Shown one piece after another: positions 50,367 to 60,391 of a stretch of 64,000 nucleotides of DNA. Both the position numbers and the translations under genes were made by a program. Numbering within the stretch: the stretch's first letter is position 1; each line of letters begins with the position of its first letter. Source of the stretch: Methylomonas sp. UP202. GTDB taxonomy: Bacteria; Pseudomonadota; Gammaproteobacteria; Methylococcales; Methylomonadaceae. The stretch is taken from assembly GCF_029910655.1 (NCBI RefSeq), contig NZ_CP123897.1, forward strand, positions 1 to 64,000, given 5' to 3'. The notes under the pieces were generated by a model. The model was not told the origin of the DNA, ran no database searches, and saw only the letters and a program-made list of their open reading frames with translations.

Positions 50367-53300
50367 ACGCGATGCCGCCGATGTTTAACATCGTAGACAA
50401 TGGGTTCGGCCAGGTCGGCCGCGAAAGCCGAAGCCTGCCGCCCGCCGGCATCAAAGCCATGTTTTGGTTGGCCGCCGCGATGTTCGCCAGCGGCTGGGCC
50501 GGCTTGAATATCGTGATTCCGCCGGGCTATGCCAGTCCGCTGTGGCCGCCGGCCGGTATCGCGCTGGCCGCGTTGCTGATCTGGGGCCGCCGCTTGTGGC
50601 CCGGCGTCTGGTTAGGCGCGACCGCGACCCAGTTTCTGGCGATCGCCGACTTTACCGAACACTATTCGCTGGTTTCGGCGCTGACCGCGTTGGTGATAGG
50701 CGGCGGCAGCACCTTGCAGGTGTTGGCCGCCTGCTATTTATCCGCGAAATACCTGGAACCCGGACTGCCGAAATTGGACAGCCCGCGCTCGATACTCGGA
50801 TTCTTTGTGCTGACCGCGCCGCTGGCCTGCTTGATCGCCCCGAGCGTCGGCGTTGCCGCGCTATTCGCCGCGCAATTCATGCCACCCGAGCAGTTGGGAA
50901 GCGCTTGGCGTAACTGGTGGATAGGCGACTGTCTCGGCGTTACCGTCGTCACGCCGCTGTTGTTGTGCTGGTTCGGGATGCCTCGCGAACTCTGGCGGCC
51001 GCGCGGGATCAGCGTCGCGCTGCCGTTGCTGGCCGCGTTGTTGGCTTTGGTGCTGGTTTTCGTTCAGGTGTTTCGGGCCGAGCAGGCTCGCATCCAGGTG
51101 GCATTCGATAACCGTGCCGGCGAGATCGAGCGCTTGTTGACCGAGTACGCCGCCAATGTACTCGACAATACCCTGGCCCTGCGCGATGTGTTCGTGGCGT
51201 CCGAGGAGGTGACCCGCCGCGAGTTCGCGGTGTTCGCCCAAGGCATCTTGTTGCGCCATCCGGAAATTCAGGCCCTGGAATGGCTGCCGCTGGTCAAAGC
51301 GGCACGGTTGGCCGCCTTCGAAACGTCGGTGCGCGCGGAAGGTTACCGCGAGTTTCGAGTGACCGAGCGCCAGCCCGACGGCTCGCTGGCGCCGGCCGAA
51401 TTACGTCCGGAATATTGTCCGGTTGCGTTTATCGAACCCATGCCGGGGAATCAGGCCGCCTTCGGCCTGGATTCCTGTGCCAATTCGGCTAGTAAAGCCT
51501 CCAAGGATTACGCTCGCGAAACCGGCAAGATTAGCGCCTCGCCGCTTTTGAATTTGATTCAGGATACCGCCGGTTTGCCGGGCATACTGGTATCGGCACC
51601 GCTGATCAAGCAAGCATCGAGCATCGATGCGCCGGTATTTGAGGGCTATATATCGGCGGTGCTTCTGCCGGCCAAAATGGTCGACATCGTCACCCAGGGC
51701 TTGAGTTTGGACGAATTCGGTTTAAAAATCGAAGATCTTGGCGCTCCGGAAACCTTGGCGGTGTTGTTCGCCAAACCCATCGACAGCCTGACCGGCAAAT
51801 ACGCTCTGAAAGAGTGGCATCATCGCTTTGCGTTCGCCGACCGAACTTGGCAAATCACGGTCAGTCCGGGTAGCGGCTTCGTGGCAGCGCAAGGCTCGTC
51901 GCTGCCCTGGATTACCTTGATCGGCGGTTTATGCTTCGCCAGTTTGCTGAACGTGTTGCTACTGATCGTCAGCGGCCGCACCGCTCACGTCGAAGCCCTG
52001 ATCGAGGAACGCACCGACGAATTGGAAAACGCCGTCGCCGAATTGCAGTCGGCGGCGGCCAAGGCCCGAGAATCGGAAGTGAAGTTGCGCACCATCGTCG
52101 ATTCAGAGCCGGACTGCGTGAAACTGCTGGATACCGCCGGCCGTTTGTTGCAGATCAATCCGGCCGGTTTGGACATGATAGGCGCCGAGAGTCTGGAACA
52201 GGCGCAAGCGCTGGATTTGGCCGAACTGATCGTGCCCAAGTACCGCGCCGCTTTCGAAGGCTTGAGTCGGCGGGTGTTTGCCGGCGTATCGGGAACCTTG
52301 GAATTCGAAATTATCGGCTTGAAGGGCCGCCATCGCTGGCTGGATACTCATTCGGTGCCGATGCGCGACGCCGAGGGGCGGATCACCGCGCTGCTGGGCC
52401 TAACCCGCGACATTACCGAACGCAAGCGCGCCGAGGAACATTTGCGGCTGGCGGCCAGGGTGTTCAGCGATGCCCACGAAGGTATCCTGATTACCGACGC
52501 CAACGCCAATATCATCGATGTCAATCCGACCTTTTGCGACATTACCGGCTATAGCCGCACCGAAGTCCTCGGACAAAATCCGAGGTTTTTGCAAAGCGGC
52601 AAACACCCAACCGATTTCTACGCGGACATCTGGAGAACCCTGCGGCTCAATTCGTATTGGCGCGGCGAGTTGTGGAACCGGAAGAAAAACGGCGAACTCT
52701 ATGCCGAACATCTGACGATCTCGGCATTGTGCGACGCCGACGGCAATACCAGCCACTATATCGGCCTGTTCTCGGACGTGACCCACGCCAAGCAGCAACA
52801 GCAATTGCTGGAGTTGATCGCCCATTACGATCCGCTGACCGGCCTGCCCAACCGGATTTTGTTCGCCGACCGGCTGAACCGGGCCATCGCCCACGCCAAG
52901 CGCGAACCGTCGCTGCTGGCGATCTGCTTCCTGGATTTGGACGGTTTCAAGCCGGTCAACGACCAGTTCGGCCACGACGCCGGCGATCGGGTGTTGGTCG
53001 AAATTGCCGAACGCATCAAGGGCGGCATCCGCGAGGAAGACAGCGTGTCCCGCCACGGCGGCGACGAATTTGCATTATTGTTGGGCGGCATCGAGTCGGT
53101 CGAACAATGCGAACAAGCGATATTGCGCATCCACCGGGCGATCTCGCAACCCATCCTGATCGACGACCAGCCGGTCGAGGTCGGCGCCAGCACCGGATTC
53201 ACGGTGTTTCCACTGGACGACGCCGACCCGGATACCTTGTTGCGCCATGCCGACCAAGCCATGTATCAGGCCAAAATGGCCGGCAAGAACTGCTTCCGCC

Positions 53301-54508
53301 TGTTCGATACCAACCGCGACCAGCAAATCATTCACCGCAATCTGCGCCTCAAGGAAATCGAGGAAGCGTTTGGCGCCGGCCAGTTTTGCCTGTACTACCA
53401 ACCCAAGGTCAACATTCAAACCGGTCGGGTGACCGGTGCGGAGGCCTTGCTGCGCTGGCGGCATCCCGAGCAAGGCTTGGTGCCGCCGCTGAGCTTTCTT
53501 CCCGCCATCGCCTCCACCGAACTGGAAATCCGGATCGGCAATTGGGTGATCGCCGAGGCTTGCCGACAACTCGCCGACTGGCAAGCGCAAGGCTTGAACT
53601 TGGAAGTCAGCGTCAACGTTTCGTCCTACCATCTGTTGTGGCCCGGTCTGTACGAGCACATCGAGGCGACGCTGGCCCAATATCCGGCGGTCGACTCGAC
53701 CTATCTGCAACTGGAGATCCTGGAAAGCACCGCGCTGGACGATTTGACCGCGGTCAACCGTACCGTCAGGCATTGCCGCGAGGAGTTGGGTATCAGCATC
53801 GCGCTCGACGATTTCGGCACCGGTTACTCGTCGCTGACCCATTTGCGGCACTTGTCGGTGGATACCGTCAAAATCGACCAAAGCTTCGTCCGCGACATGC
53901 TGGACGATCCGGACGATTATGCGATCATCGAGAGCGTCATTGGGTTGAGTCAGGCGTTCCGGCGCCGGGTTATCGCCGAGGGGGTCGAAAACCCGGATCA
54001 CGGTACCGTCCTGTTGTTGATGGGTTGTCAATTGCTGCAAGGCTACGCCATCGCCAGGCCGATGCCGGCCGCCGATCTGCCGGCCTGGATCGCCGCCTAC
54101 CGCCCGTATTCGGAATGGCGGCATTACGCCAATGCCGGTTTGGCGCCGGATCGGGCCCTGGTCGAGATCCGCAAATTCGACACCCGCCACTGGCTGGAGC
54201 ATCTGCGAGACAGTTTGAATGCGGAATCCGGTGCCGACCGGCATTGGCCGATATTGAATCCGCGTAAATGCCATTTGGGCCGTTGGTTGAAACAGGCCAA
54301 GGCAGGGAACAAACACAGTCAGGCCTGGTTGAACCAAATAGAGGTCCTGCACCAGGAACGTCATCGCTTGGCCAGCGACTTAAAACATCGCTACGATGCC
54401 GGCGAAATCGCGGTCGCTCGCAATGGGTTCGAGCAAGTGCGGGCCGTTCACGATGCGCTGTACGCGCTACTGGTCGCCGAACCCGAACCGGACACCGAGG
54501 ACGCTTGA
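50363..54508 (+). CDS. MASE1-CHASE-PAS-PAS-GGDEF-EAL-CZB c-di-GMP protein
   Basis: The 1381-residue membrane protein starts with a MASE1-type multi-helix sensor (about 30-240), then a periplasmic CHASE-type domain (about 265-500) and a last helix near 520. Two PAS domains follow (about 565-700 and 700-810), then GGDEF (HGGDEF, 898-903), EAL (1027-1029) and a C-terminal CZB zinc-sensor-like domain around Cys1303 (CHLGRWL). GGDEF and EAL motifs are both intact, so it may make and break c-di-GMP. Both flanking genes join tightly (ATGA overlap upstream, 2 bases downstream), so it is embedded in the Bat-type operon, which is unusual. Confidence 0.93.
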   Translation: MNAMPPMFNIVDNGFGQVGRESRSLPPAGIKAMFWLAAAMFASGWAGLNIVIPPGYASPLWPPAGIALAALLIWGRRLWPGVWLGATATQFLAIADFTEHYSLVSALTALVIGGGSTLQVLAACYLSAKYLEPGLPKLDSPRSILGFFVLTAPLACLIAPSVGVAALFAAQFMPPEQLGSAWRNWWIGDCLGVTVVTPLLLCWFGMPRELWRPRGISVALPLLAALLALVLVFVQVFRAEQARIQVAFDNRAGEIERLLTEYAANVLDNTLALRDVFVASEEVTRREFAVFAQGILLRHPEIQALEWLPLVKAARLAAFETSVRAEGYREFRVTERQPDGSLAPAELRPEYCPVAFIEPMPGNQAAFGLDSCANSASKASKDYARETGKISASPLLNLIQDTAGLPGILVSAPLIKQASSIDAPVFEGYISAVLLPAKMVDIVTQGLSLDEFGLKIEDLGAPETLAVLFAKPIDSLTGKYALKEWHHRFAFADRTWQITVSPGSGFVAAQGSSLPWITLIGGLCFASLLNVLLLIVSGRTAHVEALIEERTDELENAVAELQSAAAKARESEVKLRTIVDSEPDCVKLLDTAGRLLQINPAGLDMIGAESLEQAQALDLAELIVPKYRAAFEGLSRRVFAGVSGTLEFEIIGLKGRHRWLDTHSVPMRDAEGRITALLGLTRDITERKRAEEHLRLAARVFSDAHEGILITDANANIIDVNPTFCDITGYSRTEVLGQNPRFLQSGKHPTDFYADIWRTLRLNSYWRGELWNRKKNGELYAEHLTISALCDADGNTSHYIGLFSDVTHAKQQQQLLELIAHYDPLTGLPNRILFADRLNRAIAHAKREPSLLAICFLDLDGFKPVNDQFGHDAGDRVLVEIAERIKGGIREEDSVSRHGGDEFALLLGGIESVEQCEQAILRIHRAISQPILIDDQPVEVGASTGFTVFPLDDADPDTLLRHADQAMYQAKMAGKNCFRLFDTNRDQQIIHRNLRLKEIEEAFGAGQFCLYYQPKVNIQTGRVTGAEALLRWRHPEQGLVPPLSFLPAIASTELEIRIGNWVIAEACRQLADWQAQGLNLEVSVNVSSYHLLWPGLYEHIEATLAQYPAVDSTYLQLEILESTALDDLTAVNRTVRHCREELGISIALDDFGTGYSSLTHLRHLSVDTVKIDQSFVRDMLDDPDDYAIIESVIGLSQAFRRRVIAEGVENPDHGTVLLLMGCQLLQGYAIARPMPAADLPAWIAAYRPYSEWRHYANAGLAPDRALVEIRKFDTRHWLEHLRDSLNAESGADRHWPILNPRKCHLGRWLKQAKAGNKHSQAWLNQIEVLHQERHRLASDLKHRYDAGEIAVARNGFEQVRAVHDALYALLVAEPEPDTEDA

Positions 54509-54510
54509 TC

Positions 54511-54975
54511 ATGGATGGCTTGCAACTCAAGGATATACATTTGCCTAGCCCGGTCGGCTATTGGCCGCCGGCACCGGGTTGGTGGCTGCTGGCAATAGTG
54601 CTGCCGGCGCTAGTTTGGGCGAGTTTCCGGTGGTACCGGCGCCCGCGCCGCCGCGCCGTCGTTAAAACCGCGCAAGCGATGTTGACGGCGATTCGCGACG
54701 ATGCCGGAATGGACGATCGCCAAAAGCTGGCCGCCCTGTCGGCGCTGTTGCGGCGGGTGGCGATCAGTCGCGATGGGCGCGCATCGGTCGCCGGATTGCA
54801 CGGCGACGCTTGGCTACGCTATCTGGACGCGAGTCTGGCCGACCGGCCGTTCAGCGAGGGCGAAGGCCGCTGCTTGGCCGACGGGCCTTACCGGCCGTCG
54901 GCGCCGGTCGACGACATTGCCGCCGTCGCCGCACTGTGCGAGCGCTGGCTGAAGCAACGAGCGAAATCCTCATGA
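54511..54975 (+). CDS. DUF4381 domain protein
   Basis: The 154-residue protein starts MDGLQLKDIHLPSPVGYWPPAPGWW with one membrane helix and then the DUF4381 helical domain (LAALSALLRRVAISRDGRASVAGLHGDAWLRYLD). It is the usual neighbour of DUF58 and vWA genes in Bat-type operons. It overlaps the next gene by four bases. Confidence 0.92.
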   Translation: MDGLQLKDIHLPSPVGYWPPAPGWWLLAIVLPALVWASFRWYRRPRRRAVVKTAQAMLTAIRDDAGMDDRQKLAALSALLRRVAISRDGRASVAGLHGDAWLRYLDASLADRPFSEGEGRCLADGPYRPSAPVDDIAAVAALCERWLKQRAKSS

Positions 54976-55958
54976 TCGAATGGCAATGGCCCTGGCTGCT
55001 GGTTTTGCTACCGCTGCCGCTACTGATCAGAATCGCGTTGCCGGCCCGGCCCATGGATAGACAGGCCGCGCTAAAAGTACCGTTTCTCGACGAGTTCGGC
55101 GGCGGCGACGCCCGCATCGTCAGTGCGCGTAGCCCTTGGGCGCTACGCATCGCGGCAATCGCTTGGCTGTGTTTGATCTTGGCCGCCGCCCGGCCGTTGT
55201 GGCTAGGCGAACCCTTGGAACAGGCCGTCAGCGGCCGCGATTTGATGCTGGCCGTCGACGTATCCGGCAGCATGCAAGAAGAAGATTTTTTTATCGGTAA
55301 ACGCCGAGTCGACCGACTGACCGCGATCAAGCAGGTGGCGGGCGAATTCATCCGGCGCCGGGCCGGGGATCGGCTCGGCTTGATCTTGTTCGGCACTCAG
55401 GCCTATTTACACGTGCCGCTGACCTTCGACCGCAAAACCGTGCAGACCTTGCTGGACGAAGCCTTCATCGGGATTACCGAGGACGATCCGAAAACCTCCA
55501 TCGGCGATGCGATTGGCTTGGCGGTCAAGCGCCTGGAACAACAGCGAGACGACAGCCGGGTCTTGATTTTGCTGACCGACGGCGCCAATACCGCCGGCGA
55601 ACTGACGCCGTTGAAAGCCGCCGAAATCGCGGCCGAACACCATTTGAAAATTTACACGATAGGCATAGGCGCCGACGAAATGGTGGTGCGCAGCCTGTTT
55701 GGCAACCGCCGGGTCAATCCGTCCGCCGACTTGGACGAAACGACGCTGACCGCGATCGCAGAGGCAACCGGTGGCCGCTATTTTCGGGCGCGCGATACCG
55801 AAGAGCTGGATCGCATTTACCGGTTGTTGGATCAGCTGGAACCGGTCGAAAAGGACAAGCAATATTTCCGGCCGCGCCGGGAACTCTACCATTGGCCGTT
55901 GGGATTGGCGCTGTTACTGAGCGCCGGCTTGGCGACCGGTTATTTGCGGCGCGGCTGA
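54972..55958 (+). CDS. vWA-domain membrane protein, BatA-like
   Basis: The 328-residue protein has two N-terminal membrane helices and a C-terminal one around a periplasmic or cytosolic von Willebrand A domain with an intact MIDAS motif (AVDVSGSMQEED). In Bat (aerotolerance-type) operons BatA and BatB are thought to form a membrane complex controlled by MoxR; the function here is inferred. Start at 54972 overlaps the previous stop. Confidence 0.92.
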   Translation: MIEWQWPWLLVLLPLPLLIRIALPARPMDRQAALKVPFLDEFGGGDARIVSARSPWALRIAAIAWLCLILAAARPLWLGEPLEQAVSGRDLMLAVDVSGSMQEEDFFIGKRRVDRLTAIKQVAGEFIRRRAGDRLGLILFGTQAYLHVPLTFDRKTVQTLLDEAFIGITEDDPKTSIGDAIGLAVKRLEQQRDDSRVLILLTDGANTAGELTPLKAAEIAAEHHLKIYTIGIGADEMVVRSLFGNRRVNPSADLDETTLTAIAEATGGRYFRARDTEELDRIYRLLDQLEPVEKDKQYFRPRRELYHWPLGLALLLSAGLATGYLRRG

Positions 55959-55972
55959 CGGAGACTTGAGCG

Positions 55973-57808
55973 ATGATCGATTGGTCTAACTTTCATTTTC
56001 TACGTCCCTGGTGGTTGTACGCTTTATTGCCGGCGGCGATCTTACTGGGACTGCTTTGGAAGCGCCGCTTGGGGCGCGGGGCATGGCGGGCGTTTTGCGA
56101 TGCCGAGTTACTGCCGTTCATCTTGCAAGACCAGCCGGCGACCGGCCGGAATTACCGTTTGCCGCTGGCTGCGGCGGTTGTGTCGCTGACCGTGGTCGCG
56201 CTGGCCGGCCCAACCTGGCAACGTTTGCCGGGTCCGGCCTTCCGCAACGAATCGGCGCTGGTCATCGCGTTGGATTTGTCGCGATCGATGGATGCGACCG
56301 ACATCAAACCCAGCCGCATCGCCAAGGCTCGCTATAAAATCGCCGATCTGCTCAAGCAGCGCAAGGACGGCCAGACCGCGTTGCTGGTCTACGGCGGCGA
56401 TGCGTTTACCGTGACGCCGCTGACCAACGACGTCGCGACCATCGATAGCCAATTGACCGCGTTGACCACCGACATCATGCCCAGTCCCGGCACCAACGCC
56501 GGCGTCGCCATTCGCAAGGCCGCCGAATTGTTACAACAGGCCGGCCTCGCCCAAGGCCATATCCTGCTGGTCTGCGACGGCATCGATAGCGACAGCGCCG
56601 CGCTGGCGGAACAATGGTTGGGTCGCTATCGCCTGTCGGTGCTGGGCATCGGCACCGGCGACGGCGCGCCGATTCCGGTCGGCGGGGGCGGATTCCTAAA
56701 GGACGCCGACGGCAATATCGTCGTCGCCAAGCTCGATGCCGGCGTGCTGCAAGCCTTGGCCGACGCTGGCCGAGGCCTGTATCGACCGGTCGGCGCCGGC
56801 GATGAAGACGTCGAAGCATTGAGCAAGTTGTTCAATAATCCGAACACTACCGAGCCGCTGACCGGCACCGAGTTGATGTTGCAGCAATGGGACGAAATCG
56901 GCCCCTGGTTGGTTTTGCTGCTGCTGCCTTGGGCTGCCTGGCAGTTTCGCAAGGGCTTGTTATTTTGGGCTGCCTTGGCGCTATTGCCGGCCTGGCCGGA
57001 TGACGCCCACGCCCTGGACTGGCAAAGTTTGTGGCGCACGCCGGATCAACAGGGCCGGCAAGCTTTCGACAGCGAACAATACGACGCGGCGGCGAGCCGT
57101 TTCGAAAACCCGGAATGGCGCGCGGCGGCCCAATTTAGGGCGGGTCAATATCGGGAAGCCGCCGAAACCTTGAAATCGGCCACCAGCGCCGACGGCCATT
57201 ACAACCGGGGGAACGCGTTGGCTCGGGCCGGCGATTTGTCCGCGGCGCTGGAAGCCTATCAACAGGCACTGAAATTGCAGCCGGATCATGCGGATGCCCG
57301 CTACAACAAAGAATTGATAGAGAAGCAATTGGCCCAACAACAACAACCGGAAAACTCGTCCGATTCCAAGCAAGAATCCACGCAAGCGCAACCCGGCGCT
57401 CAAAACCGGCAACAGCCGGGGTCGAAGCAGGATGATGCCACCCAATCGCCGCGTCCCGACCAACAAGGCCAGCCCTCGGACCCGGCGGCGGGTAACGAGA
57501 AGCGCCAGTCCGACACCCAATCGGCGCAAGCCGACGATCAACAGCGCGACGACAACAGCGAAAAGTCGCGAGAAGCCTCGCCGCAATCCGCCGAGCCGGC
57601 CAAGCCGCCCGAATCGACCGAGCCGGGTCGGGAGCTTACTCAACCGACCGCCCAGCCGGATCAAGCCGGCGAACGCGACGAAACCGAGCGGGCCAACGCC
57701 CAGTTGCTGAAACGCATCCCGGACGAACCGACCGGCCTGCTCAAGCGCAAATTCAAATACCAGTACGGTCAACGCAACCCGGCGCCTCGCGACGCGCCGG
57801 GTTGGTGA
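55973..57808 (+). CDS. vWA plus TPR protein, BatB/BatC-like fusion
   Basis: The 611-residue protein has N-terminal membrane helices, a vWA domain with MIDAS ALDLSRSMDATD (about 95-106), further helices near 310-345, two or so TPR units (YNRGNALARAGDLSAALEAYQQALKLQPDHADARYNKELIE), and a long Gln/Ser/Pro/Asp-rich low-complexity tail (about 455-580). It corresponds to a BatB-BatC fusion. The tail is unlikely to be globular. Confidence 0.9.
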   Translation: MIDWSNFHFLRPWWLYALLPAAILLGLLWKRRLGRGAWRAFCDAELLPFILQDQPATGRNYRLPLAAAVVSLTVVALAGPTWQRLPGPAFRNESALVIALDLSRSMDATDIKPSRIAKARYKIADLLKQRKDGQTALLVYGGDAFTVTPLTNDVATIDSQLTALTTDIMPSPGTNAGVAIRKAAELLQQAGLAQGHILLVCDGIDSDSAALAEQWLGRYRLSVLGIGTGDGAPIPVGGGGFLKDADGNIVVAKLDAGVLQALADAGRGLYRPVGAGDEDVEALSKLFNNPNTTEPLTGTELMLQQWDEIGPWLVLLLLPWAAWQFRKGLLFWAALALLPAWPDDAHALDWQSLWRTPDQQGRQAFDSEQYDAAASRFENPEWRAAAQFRAGQYREAAETLKSATSADGHYNRGNALARAGDLSAALEAYQQALKLQPDHADARYNKELIEKQLAQQQQPENSSDSKQESTQAQPGAQNRQQPGSKQDDATQSPRPDQQGQPSDPAAGNEKRQSDTQSAQADDQQRDDNSEKSREASPQSAEPAKPPESTEPGRELTQPTAQPDQAGERDETERANAQLLKRIPDEPTGLLKRKFKYQYGQRNPAPRDAPGW

Positions 57809-57863
57809 GCGCCGTGCCCTCCCGTCACTAGGATCGTGCGACGCTCGGAATGAAACCATAACG

Positions 57864-59156
57864 ATGGACATAGGACTGATCCTGTTATTAATTGTCGTCA
57901 ACGGCCTGTTCGCGATGTCGGAAATGGCCTTGGTATCGGCGCGCAAGGCCAGGCTGCGCAAACTGGCCGCCGAGAAACGGGCCGGCGCCGAAGCGGCGTT
58001 GAAACTGCACGACGAACCGTCGCGGTTTTTGTCCACGGTGCAGGTCGGCATCACCGGCGTCGGCATCTTGAACGGCGCGCTCGGCGAGGACGCCTTGACC
58101 GCGCCGATCGCCGGCTATTTACAACAGTTTCCGCTATTGGCGGACTATGCCGACTCGATCGCGCTGTTGGCGACGGTCGCGGTGATTACCTATTTCTCGG
58201 TGGTCGTCGGTGAGTTGTTGCCCAAGCGTCTGGCCTTGCTGAGGCCGGAAGCCATCGCCGCGCGGGTGGCGCGGCCGATGAACATGATCGCGCTGTTGGC
58301 CAGCCCGCTGGTTTGGTTGCTGTCGTCTTCCAGCAATCTATTGCTGAAACTGCTGCGGGCCGATCGGACCCCGGAAGCCGCCGTCACCGATGAGGAGATC
58401 AAATTGTTGATGGAAATCGGCGCGGAATCCGGCGTGTTTCATGCCGAAGAGCGCCACTTGGTCGGCAACGTGTTGCAACTGGATGCCCAACAAGTCGGCG
58501 CGGTGATGACGCCGCGCCAACGGATCTACGCCATCGACCTGACCGATGACCTAGTCGTCACCCGCGCCAAGCTGGCCGATTGCCCGTATTCGCGCGCGGT
58601 CGTCTGCCGGGGCGGCCTGGACGAGGTGGTCGGCATCCTGCAACGCAGCGAACTATTGAAGGCGGCGATGAACGGGCAGGCCTTCGATTTGGTTTCCGGA
58701 TTGCACGCGCCGATCTACGTTCCGGAATCGCTGACGCTGACCCAGTTGTTGAAGCGCTTTCGCGAAACGCGTAGCGATCTGGCGCTGATCGTCGATGAAT
58801 ACGGCGACATTGAAGGCCTGGCGACGCTGAGCGACGTGTTGAAAGCCATCGTCGGCGACTTGCCCAGTCCCGAGCTCAATCTGGACAGCGAAGCGGCGCA
58901 ACGCGCGGACGGTTCCTGGCTGATCGACGGCCGCTTGGCGATACAACGCATGAAAACCCTGACAGGCATCGATATGCCGCTGCCCGGCGAAAACGACGGC
59001 GATTACCACACCGTCGGCGGGTTCATCCTTTATTATCTGGAAGACCTGCCCAAGGTCGCCGATGCCTTCGAATACGAACGTTGGCGTTTTGAAGTGGTCG
59101 ATATCGACGGCACGCGCATCGATAAGGTGCTGATCGCCGAGGTGTCGCGGCCATGA
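57864..59156 (+). CDS. CNNM/CBS-domain (HlyC/CorC-like) membrane protein
   Basis: The 430-residue protein has a DUF21/CNNM membrane domain (helices at about 4-24, 60-85, 95-120, 130-150), a CBS pair (about 205-330; VGAVMTPRQRIYAIDL and DEYGDIEGLATLSDVLKAIVGD) and a C-terminal CorC/HlyC domain. Relatives are implicated in Mg2+/Co2+ transport and efflux. It ends four bases into the open frame that precedes the metal-efflux adaptor, and its 3' end leads directly to that gene. Confidence 0.93.
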   Translation: MDIGLILLLIVVNGLFAMSEMALVSARKARLRKLAAEKRAGAEAALKLHDEPSRFLSTVQVGITGVGILNGALGEDALTAPIAGYLQQFPLLADYADSIALLATVAVITYFSVVVGELLPKRLALLRPEAIAARVARPMNMIALLASPLVWLLSSSSNLLLKLLRADRTPEAAVTDEEIKLLMEIGAESGVFHAEERHLVGNVLQLDAQQVGAVMTPRQRIYAIDLTDDLVVTRAKLADCPYSRAVVCRGGLDEVVGILQRSELLKAAMNGQAFDLVSGLHAPIYVPESLTLTQLLKRFRETRSDLALIVDEYGDIEGLATLSDVLKAIVGDLPSPELNLDSEAAQRADGSWLIDGRLAIQRMKTLTGIDMPLPGENDGDYHTVGGFILYYLEDLPKVADAFEYERWRFEVVDIDGTRIDKVLIAEVSRP

Positions 59157-59254
59157 CGCCCTCCACACACCGCCGGCCCAAGTCCGGCACCGACTCACTC
59201 GGTGGAACCGCCGGATGGCGGGTCGCTACCCGATCAATTACCAGGAATAGGTCA

Positions 59255-60388
59255 ATGCCCATCAATCCTCGTTTCTCTCGTTACGCCCGTCTGTTGAACG
59301 CCGCACTGTTGGCTTTGGCCTTGGTCCCGGCCGCGCGAGCCGAGTCCGGCCAAGCGGTGACCGCCACGCCGGCGCTGTTGAAGCTGTTGAAAATCGCCGA
59401 AATCAAACCCGTCACGGTCAGCGAGTCGCTGAGATTGTCGGCGCGGGTGGAACTGGACCAGCATCGGGTTGCCAAGATCGGCGCCACCGTGACCGGCCGG
59501 GTCACCGAAATCAATGCGATGCTGGGACAAGTCGTCACCAAGGGCGAGCGCTTGGCCTCGCTGAACAGCACCGAACTCAGCCAAGCTCAATCCGAATATC
59601 TCAAGGCCAGCTCGCAAGTCAATTTGCGACGCCTGACCGTGCAACGCGCCGAGCGCTTGCACGACAGCGGGGTGCTGGCGGAAGCCGAGTTGCTGGAACG
59701 GCGCGGCGTGCTGACCGAAGCCGAAGTCGATCTACGGGCGGCGACCGACCGCCTGCGGGTGCTGGGCATGAGCGACGGCGATTTGAAACGCTTGTCCCAG
59801 CAACGGGTCATCGATTCGTTTTCGCCGGTGACTTCCAGTATCGCCGGCGTCGTCATCGAGCGCAACGTCGCGGTCGGACAGGTCGTGCAGCCGGCCGACA
59901 GCTTGTACACGGTGGCCGACTTGTCGCATTTATGGTTGGTGGCCGAAATTCCCGAGCAGCAGGCTTACTGGGCGCGGCAAGGCGACCAGGTTCAAGCCGA
60001 GGTGCCGGCCTTGCCGGGCCTGGAAGTCAGCGGCAAGTTGATTTACGTGGCCGATTTGGTCGATCCCGATACCCGCACCGTTACCGTGCGCATGGCCTTG
60101 GCCAATCCGGAACGCTTGTTCAAGCCGCAAATGCTGGCCACCTTGAAAATCAGCAAGCCGGACACCCAATCCCTGGTGGTGCCGAGCCGGGCCGTGGTCC
60201 GCGAGACCGATCGGGATTATGTATTCGTGCGTCTGGCCGACGACCGCTTTGAACTGCGGCCGGTGCAACTGGGCGCCGAACAGGCGCAACAACGGCCGTT
60301 GCTGTCCGGTCTGAACGCCGGCGAGCATATCGTCGTGGACGGCGCGTTTCATTTGAACAACGAGCGCTTGCGTAGCGCGTTGGAGTAA
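59255..60388 (+). CDS. RND efflux periplasmic adaptor, CzcB/CusB-like
   Basis: The 377-residue protein has a signal peptide (MPINPRFSRYARLLNAALLALALVPAARA), a barrel-sandwich hybrid domain (VAKIGATVTGRVTEINAMLGQVVTKGERLASLN), a long helical hairpin (about 110-190) and the beta-barrel domain. I chose ATG 59255 with its AGGAATAGG site over an in-frame start at 59153. It joins the pump next to it, connecting it to an outer-membrane channel that is not present here. Confidence 0.92.
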   Translation: MPINPRFSRYARLLNAALLALALVPAARAESGQAVTATPALLKLLKIAEIKPVTVSESLRLSARVELDQHRVAKIGATVTGRVTEINAMLGQVVTKGERLASLNSTELSQAQSEYLKASSQVNLRRLTVQRAERLHDSGVLAEAELLERRGVLTEAEVDLRAATDRLRVLGMSDGDLKRLSQQRVIDSFSPVTSSIAGVVIERNVAVGQVVQPADSLYTVADLSHLWLVAEIPEQQAYWARQGDQVQAEVPALPGLEVSGKLIYVADLVDPDTRTVTVRMALANPERLFKPQMLATLKISKPDTQSLVVPSRAVVRETDRDYVFVRLADDRFELRPVQLGAEQAQQRPLLSGLNAGEHIVVDGAFHLNNERLRSALE

Positions 60389-60391
60389 ACC

